A DNA stretch of 64,000 nucleotides, from NCBI RefSeq assembly GCF_003725735.1, contig NZ_RJTM01000107.1, forward strand, positions 44,373 through 108,372. Reading direction: 5' to 3'. This stretch comes from Sinomicrobium pectinilyticum. GTDB lineage: Bacteria > Bacteroidota > Bacteroidia > Flavobacteriales > Flavobacteriaceae. Position numbers and translations under genes: made by a program. Below, piece by piece: positions 1 to 8,318 of the stretch. The first letter of the stretch is position 1. Each line of letters begins with the position of its first letter. The notes under the pieces are model-generated. The model saw nothing but the letters and a program-made list of their open reading frames with translations, made no database searches and had not been told where the DNA came from.

Positions 1-1
1 C

Positions 2-526
2 AAGACCGTAAGCGATATACTGTTCTGGTTAGATCCCAACGTGAACAATGAAGGGTCAGGAGTAAACAAAGATTACAATTCCGTAGGCTGGAGAGGTCTG
101 GTTTTGAGTGGTAATACCTATAACATAAACTTGCCGGTTCAGGAAATACAGGACCACGGAGATTGGCAGTATGAGCTGAAAATAAAACTGCTCATGCAAA
201 ACGGAACCATTAAAACCCATACCTATTCTTTTGAATTTGTAAATGGCGAATATACCCCGGAAACCAAAGCAGGAGTGTACCAGCATTCCAGTTATAACGG
301 GTGGGGAGTAGAACTCGAAGCGGGATCATACACAACAAGTCAGCTCGTAGCCCTGGGAGGAATAGACAACGATATCAGTTCCGTAAGAGTGCCCCTCGGT
401 CTTAAAGTCACCCTTTATTCCGAAGATAATTTTACGGGGGAATCTTACGAGGTAACCACGGGGAATGTCTCCTTCTTATCCGCTTTCAACGACAAGACAT
501 CCTCCATAGTTGTGGAAGAAGATTAG
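2..526 (+). CDS. C-terminal part of a secreted protein with beta/gamma-crystallin domain (5' end outside window)
   Basis: The reading frame is open from base 2 and has no convincing start codon, so this is the tail of a longer gene that begins upstream. The first half is beta-rich and I do not recognise it. The last ~85 residues look like a beta/gamma-crystallin domain. They carry two (N/D)(N/D)xx(S/T)S calcium-clamp motifs, DNDISS and NDKTSS, one per Greek-key half. Such domains are appended to secreted hydrolases and adhesins in Bacteroidota and bind Ca2+ for stability. It lies 59 bp upstream of an M60 peptidase on the same strand and is probably part of the same glycoprotein utilisation locus. 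The catalytic or binding function of the missing part cannot be inferred. Confidence 0.75.
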   Translation, partial: KTVSDILFWLDPNVNNEGSGVNKDYNSVGWRGLVLSGNTYNINLPVQEIQDHGDWQYELKIKLLMQNGTIKTHTYSFEFVNGEYTPETKAGVYQHSSYNGWGVELEAGSYTTSQLVALGGIDNDISSVRVPLGLKVTLYSEDNFTGESYEVTTGNVSFLSAFNDKTSSIVVEED

Positions 527-585
527 CCAATGGGAAAAGTGAAGATGAGTTCAATAAGTAGTGACCAAATAAAAAACCACAAATC

Positions 586-1950
586 ATGAAAACCTGCACA
601 AAAAGAGTAAAAAACGTATTGTTTTGGGGAGCCCTGTCCGTTTTGGCGGCGTCCTGTGATTTTCCCCCGGGAACGGGAGACGACCTTCCGCAACCGGGAG
701 ACAGCATTCCGATTGAAGAATCGCTCGGGGCCAGTCGTCTGCAAACATTCGAAGAAGGGCCTACCCAGGGCCAGGTAAAGGAACGCCTGGCACAGCGGGG
801 GAATCACAATGACATGTTACCTACCGGGTTTCATGTTGACCCTTTCGATACCCTGAAAGTAACAGTCAATAAGCTTACCGGGAACCGGATGCCACAGGTC
901 GTGGTGGGAACCCCGTTCCGGGATAACGTAAGGCCCATACGGACGTATTACGACGTAGAACAAGGGGAAAACACCTTTATAGCCGATGAATACGGCGGAA
1001 CAGTTTACGTTCGTTACGTCACTACCGAAGACCCCAACAGTTCCGCAGAGATCGAATTCGGGGACGGGTTTAAAAAAGTGCCTTATTATGTAAAAGGAGA
1101 AACCACAAAGGGTGAGTGGTTACAGATGCTGGATGTTTTCGGGGATGTAAGGGATGTCATGTTCGTTACCGATCATACCATGCTCACTGTTGGAGTAGAA
1201 GACGCCATCACTCATAAAGACGAAGACCAGGACCTGATGTGCGACTACCTGGACAGGATTATGGAGGCTGAGGCGGCAATAAGCGGCCTGGACGGATCGG
1301 CTCCCGTTCACGAAAACCGGGATTACAGGTTCCTGCTTACCGTGCGTGACCCGGAATCCGGGGGATATATGGCGGCAAGTATAGCCCTGTATTTTACCCA
1401 GGGCGTTATAGATAGATTACTGATGCCCGAAAAACTGGGAGGTACCAATGGCTGGGGACCGTGGCACGAAGCCGGGCATGTACACCAGCAGGCTGCCTGG
1501 ACCTGGTCTGCAGTAGTGGAATCTACGGTAAATATCTACGCTCTTGCAGCTGAAAGAGAATTCGGGTTGTCGCCTTCCAGGGTAAGCACGAATAACGAAT
1601 GGCCCGCCGTAGAAACTTTCCTGGCATTGCCGGATGAAGATCGTGATTTTAATACTTCAGCAGCTTCCAATGGTGTACGTATGGCCCTGTTCCACCAGCT
1701 ATGGCTGGCCTACGGGGACGATTTTTATATTCAGCTGCACAAAGAAACCAGGGAAGAAAACCCGGAACCGGGAGATGACAATGACAAAATGCGGTATTTT
1801 ATGCTGAAATCATGTAGTGTATCCGGTAACGACCTTACCGGTTTCTTCCGGAAATGGGGATTGCCCGTACCCGAAAGCGTATATGACGAAATTGAAGCAC
1901 TGAACCTGCCGGCACCGGCAGAAGACCTTACATTGTTACGGGACGAATAG
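586..1950 (+). CDS. M60 family (enhancin-like) zinc metallopeptidase, lipoprotein
   Basis: A 454-residue predicted lipoprotein with an N-terminal hydrophobic segment ending in LAASC. The gluzincin signature HEAGH lies near residue 293 in a WGPWHEAGHVHQQ context. The downstream glutamate of the HExxHx(8,28)E pattern is in the VVESTVN stretch. M60 enzymes cleave O-glycosylated (mucin-like) glycoproteins, usually at the cell surface. Residues before ~170 form the beta-sandwich typical of the family. The protein stops (AEDLTLLRDE) exactly where the paralogue at 15309-17087 continues into an F5/8-type C domain, so this copy has no carbohydrate-binding tail. Family assignment is firm. The substrate is inferred from the family and the locus. 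Confidence 0.9.
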   Translation: MKTCTKRVKNVLFWGALSVLAASCDFPPGTGDDLPQPGDSIPIEESLGASRLQTFEEGPTQGQVKERLAQRGNHNDMLPTGFHVDPFDTLKVTVNKLTGNRMPQVVVGTPFRDNVRPIRTYYDVEQGENTFIADEYGGTVYVRYVTTEDPNSSAEIEFGDGFKKVPYYVKGETTKGEWLQMLDVFGDVRDVMFVTDHTMLTVGVEDAITHKDEDQDLMCDYLDRIMEAEAAISGLDGSAPVHENRDYRFLLTVRDPESGGYMAASIALYFTQGVIDRLLMPEKLGGTNGWGPWHEAGHVHQQAAWTWSAVVESTVNIYALAAEREFGLSPSRVSTNNEWPAVETFLALPDEDRDFNTSAASNGVRMALFHQLWLAYGDDFYIQLHKETREENPEPGDDNDKMRYFMLKSCSVSGNDLTGFFRKWGLPVPESVYDEIEALNLPAPAEDLTLLRDE

Positions 1951-2065
1951 TTGAAATAAAACTTTCGACCCCGGGAAAACTGCCCCCCATCCCGCTTACG
2001 GGAATAGGAAGGCAGATAAAAGTCTCATACTCGATTTGAGTTTTGAGTTAGTTAGTTTATTTCAC

Positions 2066-2099
2066 AGGCTCTCCTCTTCCTGATCCGGAGGGAGAGCCT
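2066..2099 (+). terminator. Hairpin, probable terminator after the M60 gene
   Basis: A perfect 9-bp stem (AGGCTCTCC / GGAGAGCCT) encloses a ~16-nt loop and is followed by a short T-containing stretch. It lies 115 bp after the M60 stop codon and upstream of the GH2 gene. The sequence just before it shares several words with the intergenic region after susD (13516-13587). Confidence 0.55.
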
Positions 2100-2206
2100 T
2101 AATTTGACAAACAAACGGAGATATAAGTATATTGTGTTCGAACCCATTTTTAGAATTATTTTATATTGCAAGAAATAACCTGACTGAAAATACTGTAACC
2201 GTAAAC

Positions 2207-4336
2207 ATGAGAATAAAAGATTATCAACTGAGAAGAAAAGTAACCCGGACCGGTCTAATGTCAAAGTGTAATGGCAGGGACCTGTCTGTCCGCAGAATTG
2301 CTGTTTTTATTGCCATAAGTATCCTTTATGTTTCCGGCGGATATGCCCAGGGCAGGGAGGTTATTAATCTCAATAAAAACTGGGAATTCAAAAAAGGAGA
2401 AAAAGATTATGATAAAAGTATCGGCTTTATCAGCCGGGAATGGGAAGAAGTAGAAGTACCGCATTCTTATAATAAAGAAGATATGCAACTCGGAAAAAAC
2501 TTCTATACCGGGGATGCCTTCTATCGTAAAAAACTCCATGTCAACAAAGAATGGAAGGGAAAAAGGCTTTTTCTCAGGTTTGAGGGTGTTGGTTCCGTAG
2601 CGTCCCTCTATGTAAACGGCAGGTTTATCGGGGAGCACAAGGGAAGCTATTCCGCATTTGCTTTCGAAATTACACATAGTGTGGATTACGGTAAAGACAA
2701 TAACATCGAAGTTAAAGTCAATAATGAAGCAAGACCCGATGTCCTCCCGGTAAATCATTTTTTGTTCCCCATATACGGGGGAATATACCGTCCCGTCAAC
2801 CTGATCGTTACCGACAAAATAAACATCACGGTTACCGACCATGCTTCTCCCGGTATTTTTATCTCACAAAAGAATGTATCCGGTAAAAAGTCAGATATAA
2901 CCGTCAAAGCAAAACTCGAAAACAAGGAAAGAGTAACAAAACAGGTTATACTGCAAACCGTTATCCGAAACGCCGAAGGAAAACAGGTCGCCAAAGAAGA
3001 AAAAGAAGTAGCCGTAAGTCCGCAGGGAATTACAGTTGCCGAGCAACAACTAACCCTCAGGTCACCCCGTTTATGGCAGGGCGTGGAAGACCCTTACCTG
3101 TATTCCCTTACCACTTCCGTAAAAAGGGATGGAAAAGAAACAGACGCCGTAACACAACCTTTGGGGATAAGAAAGTTCGAATTAAGGGCGGGAGAAGGGA
3201 TGTTCCTGAACGGTAAAAAATATCCCATGTATGGCGTAACCCGTCACCAGGACCGCTGGCAATACGGCAATGCCCTTTCCCCCGAACAGGAAAAGGAGGA
3301 TATGGAACTCATCCGGGAAATGGGGGCTACTACCATCCGGCTGGCACACTACCAGCAATCCGATAATATCTATTCCCTGGCTGACAAAATGGGCTTTCTT
3401 ATCTGGGCCGAAATTCCCTTTGTAAATAATTACAGCCTGGAAGAAGCTGCCAATGCCAAGCAACAGATGACCGAACTGGTCCGGCAAAACTTCAATCACC
3501 CTTCCATATACATCTGGGGCATGCATAACGAGGTGTACTCCAGAAATCCGGATGAGTATGTCGCCGTACTGACGCGCGAACTCAACAATATAGCTAAAAC
3601 CAATGATCCGGACAGGCTTACAGGTGCCGTAAGCGGATACGGTGAAATGGACAGGCCGGCAAACCTGGCAGGAGATGTACAGGGAATGAACCGCTATTAT
3701 GGCTGGTATGAAGGAAAAATAGACGATCTCGAAAACTGGGTAAGCGGATTGGAAAAAGAATATCCCGCTTATAAGGTTGTCCTCGCCGAATACGGTGCCG
3801 ATGGAAATATGGACCAGGGCGCCGAAGATTTACCGGAAAACCGCAATCCCGTAAGCGGTAAATTTTTCCCTGAAAACTACCAGACCGAAACCCATATTCA
3901 GCAATGGGCGATCATTGAAAAACACCCCTATATCACAGCCTCCTATTTATGGAATATGTTCGAATTTGCCGTACCCATGTGGAACCGCGGCGGTGTAAAT
4001 GCCCGGAACCTGAAAGGATTGATCACCTTTGACCGCAAACGGAAAAAAGATTCCTTTTACTGGTACAAGGCCAACTGGAACCCGGAGCCCATGATCTACC
4101 TCGCCAATCGCAGGGATGACCAACGCACCAAATTACATACCCGCGTACAGGTCTTTTCCAATCTCAATACCCTAACACTCACTGTCAACGGAGAAGAAGT
4201 TTCCGGGAAACAGGGCGTGAATTCCCGGCATTGGGTATTCGAGGTGGAATTGCAAAAAGGTAAAAACAAGATCAGGGCAGTAGGGAAAAGTAAAGGAAAA
4301 GACCTTTCGGATGAAATGGAATGGCTGGTACAGTGA
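2207..4336 (+). CDS. GH2 family glycoside hydrolase (beta-galactosidase/beta-glucuronidase type), secreted
   Basis: About 709 residues. The ATG at 2207 is preferred over the upstream TTG (2132) because it precedes a basic region and the hydrophobic signal segment ending in YVSGGYAQ; the ATG at 2261 is also possible. The domains run in the usual GH2 order: jelly-roll sugar-binding domain, Ig-like domain, TIM barrel, and a C-terminal beta domain. The acid/base glutamate is in WGMHNEV (about residue 442) and the nucleophile in VLAEYGADG (about residue 528). The enzyme removes terminal beta-linked sugars, most often galactose, from glycans in the periplasm or on the surface. Next to fucosidase and M60 genes, a role in trimming glycoprotein glycans is likely. 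GH2 specificity cannot be read from sequence alone. Confidence 0.9.
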   Translation: MRIKDYQLRRKVTRTGLMSKCNGRDLSVRRIAVFIAISILYVSGGYAQGREVINLNKNWEFKKGEKDYDKSIGFISREWEEVEVPHSYNKEDMQLGKNFYTGDAFYRKKLHVNKEWKGKRLFLRFEGVGSVASLYVNGRFIGEHKGSYSAFAFEITHSVDYGKDNNIEVKVNNEARPDVLPVNHFLFPIYGGIYRPVNLIVTDKINITVTDHASPGIFISQKNVSGKKSDITVKAKLENKERVTKQVILQTVIRNAEGKQVAKEEKEVAVSPQGITVAEQQLTLRSPRLWQGVEDPYLYSLTTSVKRDGKETDAVTQPLGIRKFELRAGEGMFLNGKKYPMYGVTRHQDRWQYGNALSPEQEKEDMELIREMGATTIRLAHYQQSDNIYSLADKMGFLIWAEIPFVNNYSLEEAANAKQQMTELVRQNFNHPSIYIWGMHNEVYSRNPDEYVAVLTRELNNIAKTNDPDRLTGAVSGYGEMDRPANLAGDVQGMNRYYGWYEGKIDDLENWVSGLEKEYPAYKVVLAEYGADGNMDQGAEDLPENRNPVSGKFFPENYQTETHIQQWAIIEKHPYITASYLWNMFEFAVPMWNRGGVNARNLKGLITFDRKRKKDSFYWYKANWNPEPMIYLANRRDDQRTKLHTRVQVFSNLNTLTLTVNGEEVSGKQGVNSRHWVFEVELQKGKNKIRAVGKSKGKDLSDEMEWLVQ

Positions 4337-4433
4337 AGTAAATGAACACTCTGAAATAAAGAAACAAATAACAACGGTCCGGTTTCCGGAATATATGCCG
4401 GAACCGGTCCGTACCAAAAAGAAACAAGAAAAT

Positions 4434-5876
4434 ATGAGAAGATCACCGTTTATTTATGTGTTAACAGCATTTTTTGCATTTACGACAGCGACCATGGCCC
4501 AGACGAAACCGGAGAAACGGGTTTCCATAACGCTGAAACATGGAGCCCATCGCCTGGGAAAACGAACTGATAAACAAATGCAAACCTGGCGGAACTACGG
4601 TCTGGGGCAGTTTATCCACTGGGGGGTATACGCCATCCCCGGCGGGCATTGGGAAGGTAAATACTATCCCGGGGCTGCGGAATGGATACGCTCATGGAAA
4701 GAAATGCCCAAAGAAGCCTATGATAATCTCTACAAGCAATTCAATCCGGAGAAATTCAATGCCAGGGGATGGGCAAAACAAGCTAAGGAAATGGGAGCAA
4801 AATATGTGATCATCACCACCAAGCACCACGACGGCTTTTGCTTGTGGCCCAGTAAGTACACGGATTATACCATAGCCAAAAGCCCGTATAAAAAGGACAT
4901 TATCGGCCAACTGGTCGATGCTTACGATGCCGAAGGTATTGATGTATATCTCTATTTTTCCATTATAGACTGGAACCACCCCGGTTACCGAAGCAGTCTG
5001 AAAACTGAGGCCGACAGGAAGGAATATGAAGATTTCAAGACCTTTACCAGGAACCAGTTGGTGGAATTACTGGAACGTTATCCCTCCACCAAAGGGCTTT
5101 GGTTTGACGGCAGCTGGGACAAAGCCTGGATAGAACAGGCGGAATTTGCAGACGAATTGGGCAGGGAACTGCGTGAAATGATCCCCGGCCTGATCATAGG
5201 AAGCCGTTTCCGGGCCGATGAAAACGGCAATCGCCACTTCGATACCAATGGCGATATGATGGGAGATTACGAACAGGGCTGGGAACGAAAAATACCGGAA
5301 ACGATAGAAGATATTCACGGAAATGACTGGGATTGTGTGATGACCATTCCGGAGAATCAATGGGGGTATCACTCCGATTGGAAAGGTCATGTGAAAACGA
5401 GTAACGAACTGATAGAGATGCTCGTTAAATCCGTATCACTGGATGGCAATTTTGTTCTTAATTTCGGGCCTGACGGTGAGGGAAATATACGCCCGGAAGA
5501 AACAAAACTGGCAGCGGAAATAGGAGCCTGGATGGATGTAAATAAAGAGGTGGTTTATGGATGCGGGTACCTGGATTGGAAGAAACAAGATTGGGGATAT
5601 TATACCGTAAACCGGGAAACCGGTAAAAAATATATGGTAGTATTCAATATGCCGGTGTCAGGGGCGCTTCGTGTAAAAGTACCCGACAATACCAGACCGG
5701 ATAAAGCATATCTGTTGGAGCAACCCGAAAGCGACATCACTATAGAAGAAATACATCGCAATGAATATTTTGTTCATTACAAACCGATGACCCCTGTAAA
5801 AAAACCTTTTGTTATTGTAATAGAAACCACGGAGTCTGATGCCGATGAGGGACATTATCAGAAAGCTAAAACCTGA
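4434..5876 (+). CDS. GH29 alpha-L-fucosidase, secreted
   Basis: 480 residues from the ATG at 4434. That start precedes a clean signal peptide (MRRSPFIYVL... ending TMAQ), whereas the longer frame overlaps the GH2 gene. The GH29 catalytic nucleophile is the aspartate in GLWFDGSWD (about residue 225). Upstream, the conserved TKHHDGFCLW block contributes to the fucose pocket. The protein has a TIM barrel followed by a short C-terminal beta domain. It releases alpha-linked fucose, probably in the periplasm, working with the GH2 enzyme 98 bp upstream. A strong inverted repeat follows the gene, closing this transcription unit. The linkage preferred (alpha-1,2 or alpha-1,3/1,4) is not determinable from the sequence. 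Confidence 0.93.
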   Translation: MRRSPFIYVLTAFFAFTTATMAQTKPEKRVSITLKHGAHRLGKRTDKQMQTWRNYGLGQFIHWGVYAIPGGHWEGKYYPGAAEWIRSWKEMPKEAYDNLYKQFNPEKFNARGWAKQAKEMGAKYVIITTKHHDGFCLWPSKYTDYTIAKSPYKKDIIGQLVDAYDAEGIDVYLYFSIIDWNHPGYRSSLKTEADRKEYEDFKTFTRNQLVELLERYPSTKGLWFDGSWDKAWIEQAEFADELGRELREMIPGLIIGSRFRADENGNRHFDTNGDMMGDYEQGWERKIPETIEDIHGNDWDCVMTIPENQWGYHSDWKGHVKTSNELIEMLVKSVSLDGNFVLNFGPDGEGNIRPEETKLAAEIGAWMDVNKEVVYGCGYLDWKKQDWGYYTVNRETGKKYMVVFNMPVSGALRVKVPDNTRPDKAYLLEQPESDITIEEIHRNEYFVHYKPMTPVKKPFVIVIETTESDADEGHYQKAKT

Positions 5877-5925
5877 GTATTCCAGTCTTAACGGCGCGTA
5901 TAGCCTTTCGGACTGACCAAACCTT

Positions 5926-5968
5926 AAAGGCCGTTTTTTCTCTATTCTACAGAGAAAAAACGGCCTTT
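5926..5968. terminator. Strong terminator hairpin after the fucosidase gene
   Basis: A perfect 18-bp inverted repeat (AAAGGCCGTTTTTTCTCT and its complement) around a 7-nt loop. It has A/T runs on both sides, so it could work in either direction. It separates the GH2-GH29 unit from the sigma factor gene. Confidence 0.85.
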
Positions 5969-6237
5969 AATTTTAGGAACATTGGCAGAATTCCGGGATG
6001 GGAAAATGAAATAATTATTTTGTAGACATAAAAAAAATCATATATTAGCTATGTTTTTTAAGATTTATTTAAGATTTTTTGTGAAAAATTAAGAGTCAAA
6101 CGAACATTTAAGTGATTTTGTGTAAAACAAAATGTGCTCGTACCCGTTTTAGTTTTTCCAAAATTTATCTTCGGAAAGCGGTCGTTTTTTTAGCGGTATA
6201 AAGTGGTAACAACCTTAATGTTAGAAATGTAAAGTCC
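5969..6237 (+). other. AT-rich leader of the ECF sigma gene
   Basis: About 270 bp without a gene. It is very AT-rich with several T and A runs and must hold the promoter of the sigma/anti-sigma pair. I could not identify a full -33/-7 pair with confidence. Confidence 0.4.
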
Positions 6238-6834
6238 ATGCATACAAGAGAGAACAACAGGGAGAAATTACTGGTGAAAGAACTGATGAGACATAATGAA
6301 AAAGCGTTCCGGGATCTCTTTGACAGTTATAGCCAGGATGTGTATGCATATGGCAAAAGTATATTGAAGTATGACGTGTATGCCGAAGAGATTGTCCAGG
6401 ATGTTTTTCTAAAAATATGGCTGAACAGGGAAAACCTGAATCCCGACCTGTCCTTCCGGGCCTACGTATTCACCATAACCCGGAATCTCGCCATTAACTT
6501 TCTGCATAAGGCGGCAAATGACGGTAAGCTCCGGGAAGAAATATTCTATGGCAGGGGAGAAACCTATAACCACGCAGAAAACAGGATCGATGATGCCTAT
6601 TATGAGAAGATCAGGCTACAGGCCATAGCAAAACTCCCGCCTAAAAGAAGACGTATTTTCGAATTGTCCAGAAAAGAAGGCAAGAGTTACGAAGAGATAA
6701 GCAGTGAGCTGGGGATTTCCATAAGCACGGTAAAAAACCAGATGAGCAGCGCATTGGAAACCATCCGGAATTTTCTTTTTTCACATAGCGATGTCACTTT
6801 TATAATTGCAGCCTTTCTCCTGGGGAACCTGTGA
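6238..6834 (+). CDS. RNA polymerase ECF-type sigma factor (FecI-like)
   Basis: 198 residues. Sigma region 2 spans about residues 20-90, with a Bacteroidota-style motif around EEIVQDVFLKIW. Sigma region 4 is a helix-turn-helix at about 130-180, with YEEISSELGISISTVKNQM. It directs RNA polymerase to the SusC/SusD operon downstream when released by the FecR protein encoded 150 bp further on. The order sigma, FecR, STN-containing SusC is the classic trans-envelope signalling cassette of Bacteroidota. The C-terminus carries a short hydrophobic extension, as is common in this group. Confidence 0.93.
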   Translation: MHTRENNREKLLVKELMRHNEKAFRDLFDSYSQDVYAYGKSILKYDVYAEEIVQDVFLKIWLNRENLNPDLSFRAYVFTITRNLAINFLHKAANDGKLREEIFYGRGETYNHAENRIDDAYYEKIRLQAIAKLPPKRRRIFELSRKEGKSYEEISSELGISISTVKNQMSSALETIRNFLFSHSDVTFIIAAFLLGNL

Positions 6835-6984
6835 TTTTCGTCTCTATCCCTGACATTTTTCCACTGACGGAACAGCAACCGGAATATCAAATCTTCATAA
6901 AAAGAAAAAAAATCCGTTTCGGAATAGTACCAACGGAATTGTCAACTGTATTATATATACAGAATATGCTCGAAAACATTTTTA

Positions 6985-8145
6985 ATGAAAGATCATAAGA
7001 ATATACGCGGACTCTTTAAAAAATATTCTTTGGGACAATGTTCGCCGGAGGAGATCGCAGAGATCGTAGCGTATTTAAAAACACATAAACATTCGGAAGG
7101 AATACCTTCGGTTGACGAAGTATTGGCCCTGCTTAGGGAAAGTCCGCGGATGGAAGAAAGTGCTGCCGATCATGTTTACAACCGGATACGGAAAAACGCT
7201 GAAGTCATAGAGAGACGGAAAGCGGGAAAACAGGTGCGGAGAAAATATTATATGGCCGCAGCAATGGCCGTGGTCCTGATCTCCGCAGGTAGTCTTTTCT
7301 TCGGAAGTTCCCTGTTAAAAAAAGACGGGGTGATTGAGGTCCGCGAGGAAATTACCCTTGAGTTGGATAACGGGCAAATAAAAGTTATAAAATCCGAAGG
7401 TTCCGGGGAAGTACACAACGCTTCCGGTGATGTAGTGGGGAAACAGGATAAAAACCGGATTTCCTACGTCGCAAACGGGAAGAGCGAAAAGCATATTTCC
7501 TATAACACTTTAAAAGTTCCTTACGGAAAACGCTTTGATGTGGAACTCTCGGACGGCACTGTAGTATATCTGAATTCGGGCAGTTCCCTGAAATATCCGG
7601 AAAATTTTCCCGGTGAAGGCAGGAGAGAAGTAGAGCTCACCGGAGAAGCATTTTTTGAAGTGGCCGAAGATAAAGAACATTCTTTTGTAGTAAATACGAA
7701 AGAATTAAATGTAAAAGTATTCGGTACCCGTTTCAATATCTCTGCCTACCCGGAAGATGATCTCACCGATGTGGTATTGGTGGAAGGGTCGGTAGGTATG
7801 TATGAAGATATACGGCATACGGAGAAAGGGATTATGCTCACCCCCGGCCATAAAGGAAGTTTTCACCGGAATGACAAAAATATAGAGATAAGTGCGGTGG
7901 AAACTTCGGTTTACACTTCGTGGATAGGCGGGGAACTGGTTTTCCGGAATATGACATTTGAAAATATTCTCAAAAAGCTTGAAAGACAATATAATGTCGA
8001 TATAACTATGAAAAACAGAACTTTGGCGGGGGAAGAGTTCAATGCCAGTTTCGACCGGGAACCTGTGGAGGAAGTACTGGAATATTTTAAGATGACTTAT
8101 GGCATCCGGTATACGGTAGAAGGAGACAACATAATAATAAACTAA
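6985..8145 (+). CDS. FecR family anti-sigma factor
   Basis: 386 residues. The N-terminal ~80 residues are the cytoplasmic sigma-binding part. One transmembrane helix follows at about 88-108 (YYMAAAMAVVLISAG). Next come the periplasmic FecR domain (about 170-275; LKVPYGKRFDVELSDGT, VFGTRFNISAY) and a C-terminal DUF4974/STN-like domain (about 315-385). It holds the sigma factor at 6238-6834 inactive until the partner SusC senses its ligand. The spacing to the sigma gene (150 bp) and to susC (173 bp) is wide for an operon but normal for this cassette. Confidence 0.93.
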   Translation: MKDHKNIRGLFKKYSLGQCSPEEIAEIVAYLKTHKHSEGIPSVDEVLALLRESPRMEESAADHVYNRIRKNAEVIERRKAGKQVRRKYYMAAAMAVVLISAGSLFFGSSLLKKDGVIEVREEITLELDNGQIKVIKSEGSGEVHNASGDVVGKQDKNRISYVANGKSEKHISYNTLKVPYGKRFDVELSDGTVVYLNSGSSLKYPENFPGEGRREVELTGEAFFEVAEDKEHSFVVNTKELNVKVFGTRFNISAYPEDDLTDVVLVEGSVGMYEDIRHTEKGIMLTPGHKGSFHRNDKNIEISAVETSVYTSWIGGELVFRNMTFENILKKLERQYNVDITMKNRTLAGEEFNASFDREPVEEVLEYFKMTYGIRYTVEGDNIIIN

Positions 8146-8236
8146 CACTTAAAATTCAAATACCTATGAAACGATCAGTAAGCCAGTAGCTATTATTCAT
8201 GGCACTAATGCCGTGCAGGCAGGATCATCAACAAAA

Positions 8237-8267
8237 AATCGGAAAATGTCGGACCATTTCCCGATTT
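8237..8267 (+). promoter_or_regulatory. Imperfect hairpin in the susC leader
   Basis: AAATCGGAAAATG and CATTTCCCGATTT form an imperfect stem between fecR and susC, about 50 bp before the susC start. No strong T-run follows it, so attenuation or mRNA stabilisation is as likely as termination. Low confidence. Confidence 0.3.
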
Positions 8268-8318
8268 GAAAATGGTGATTAAATCAAAATTTAACCACAC
8301 TTAAACACGTTTAAAAGT

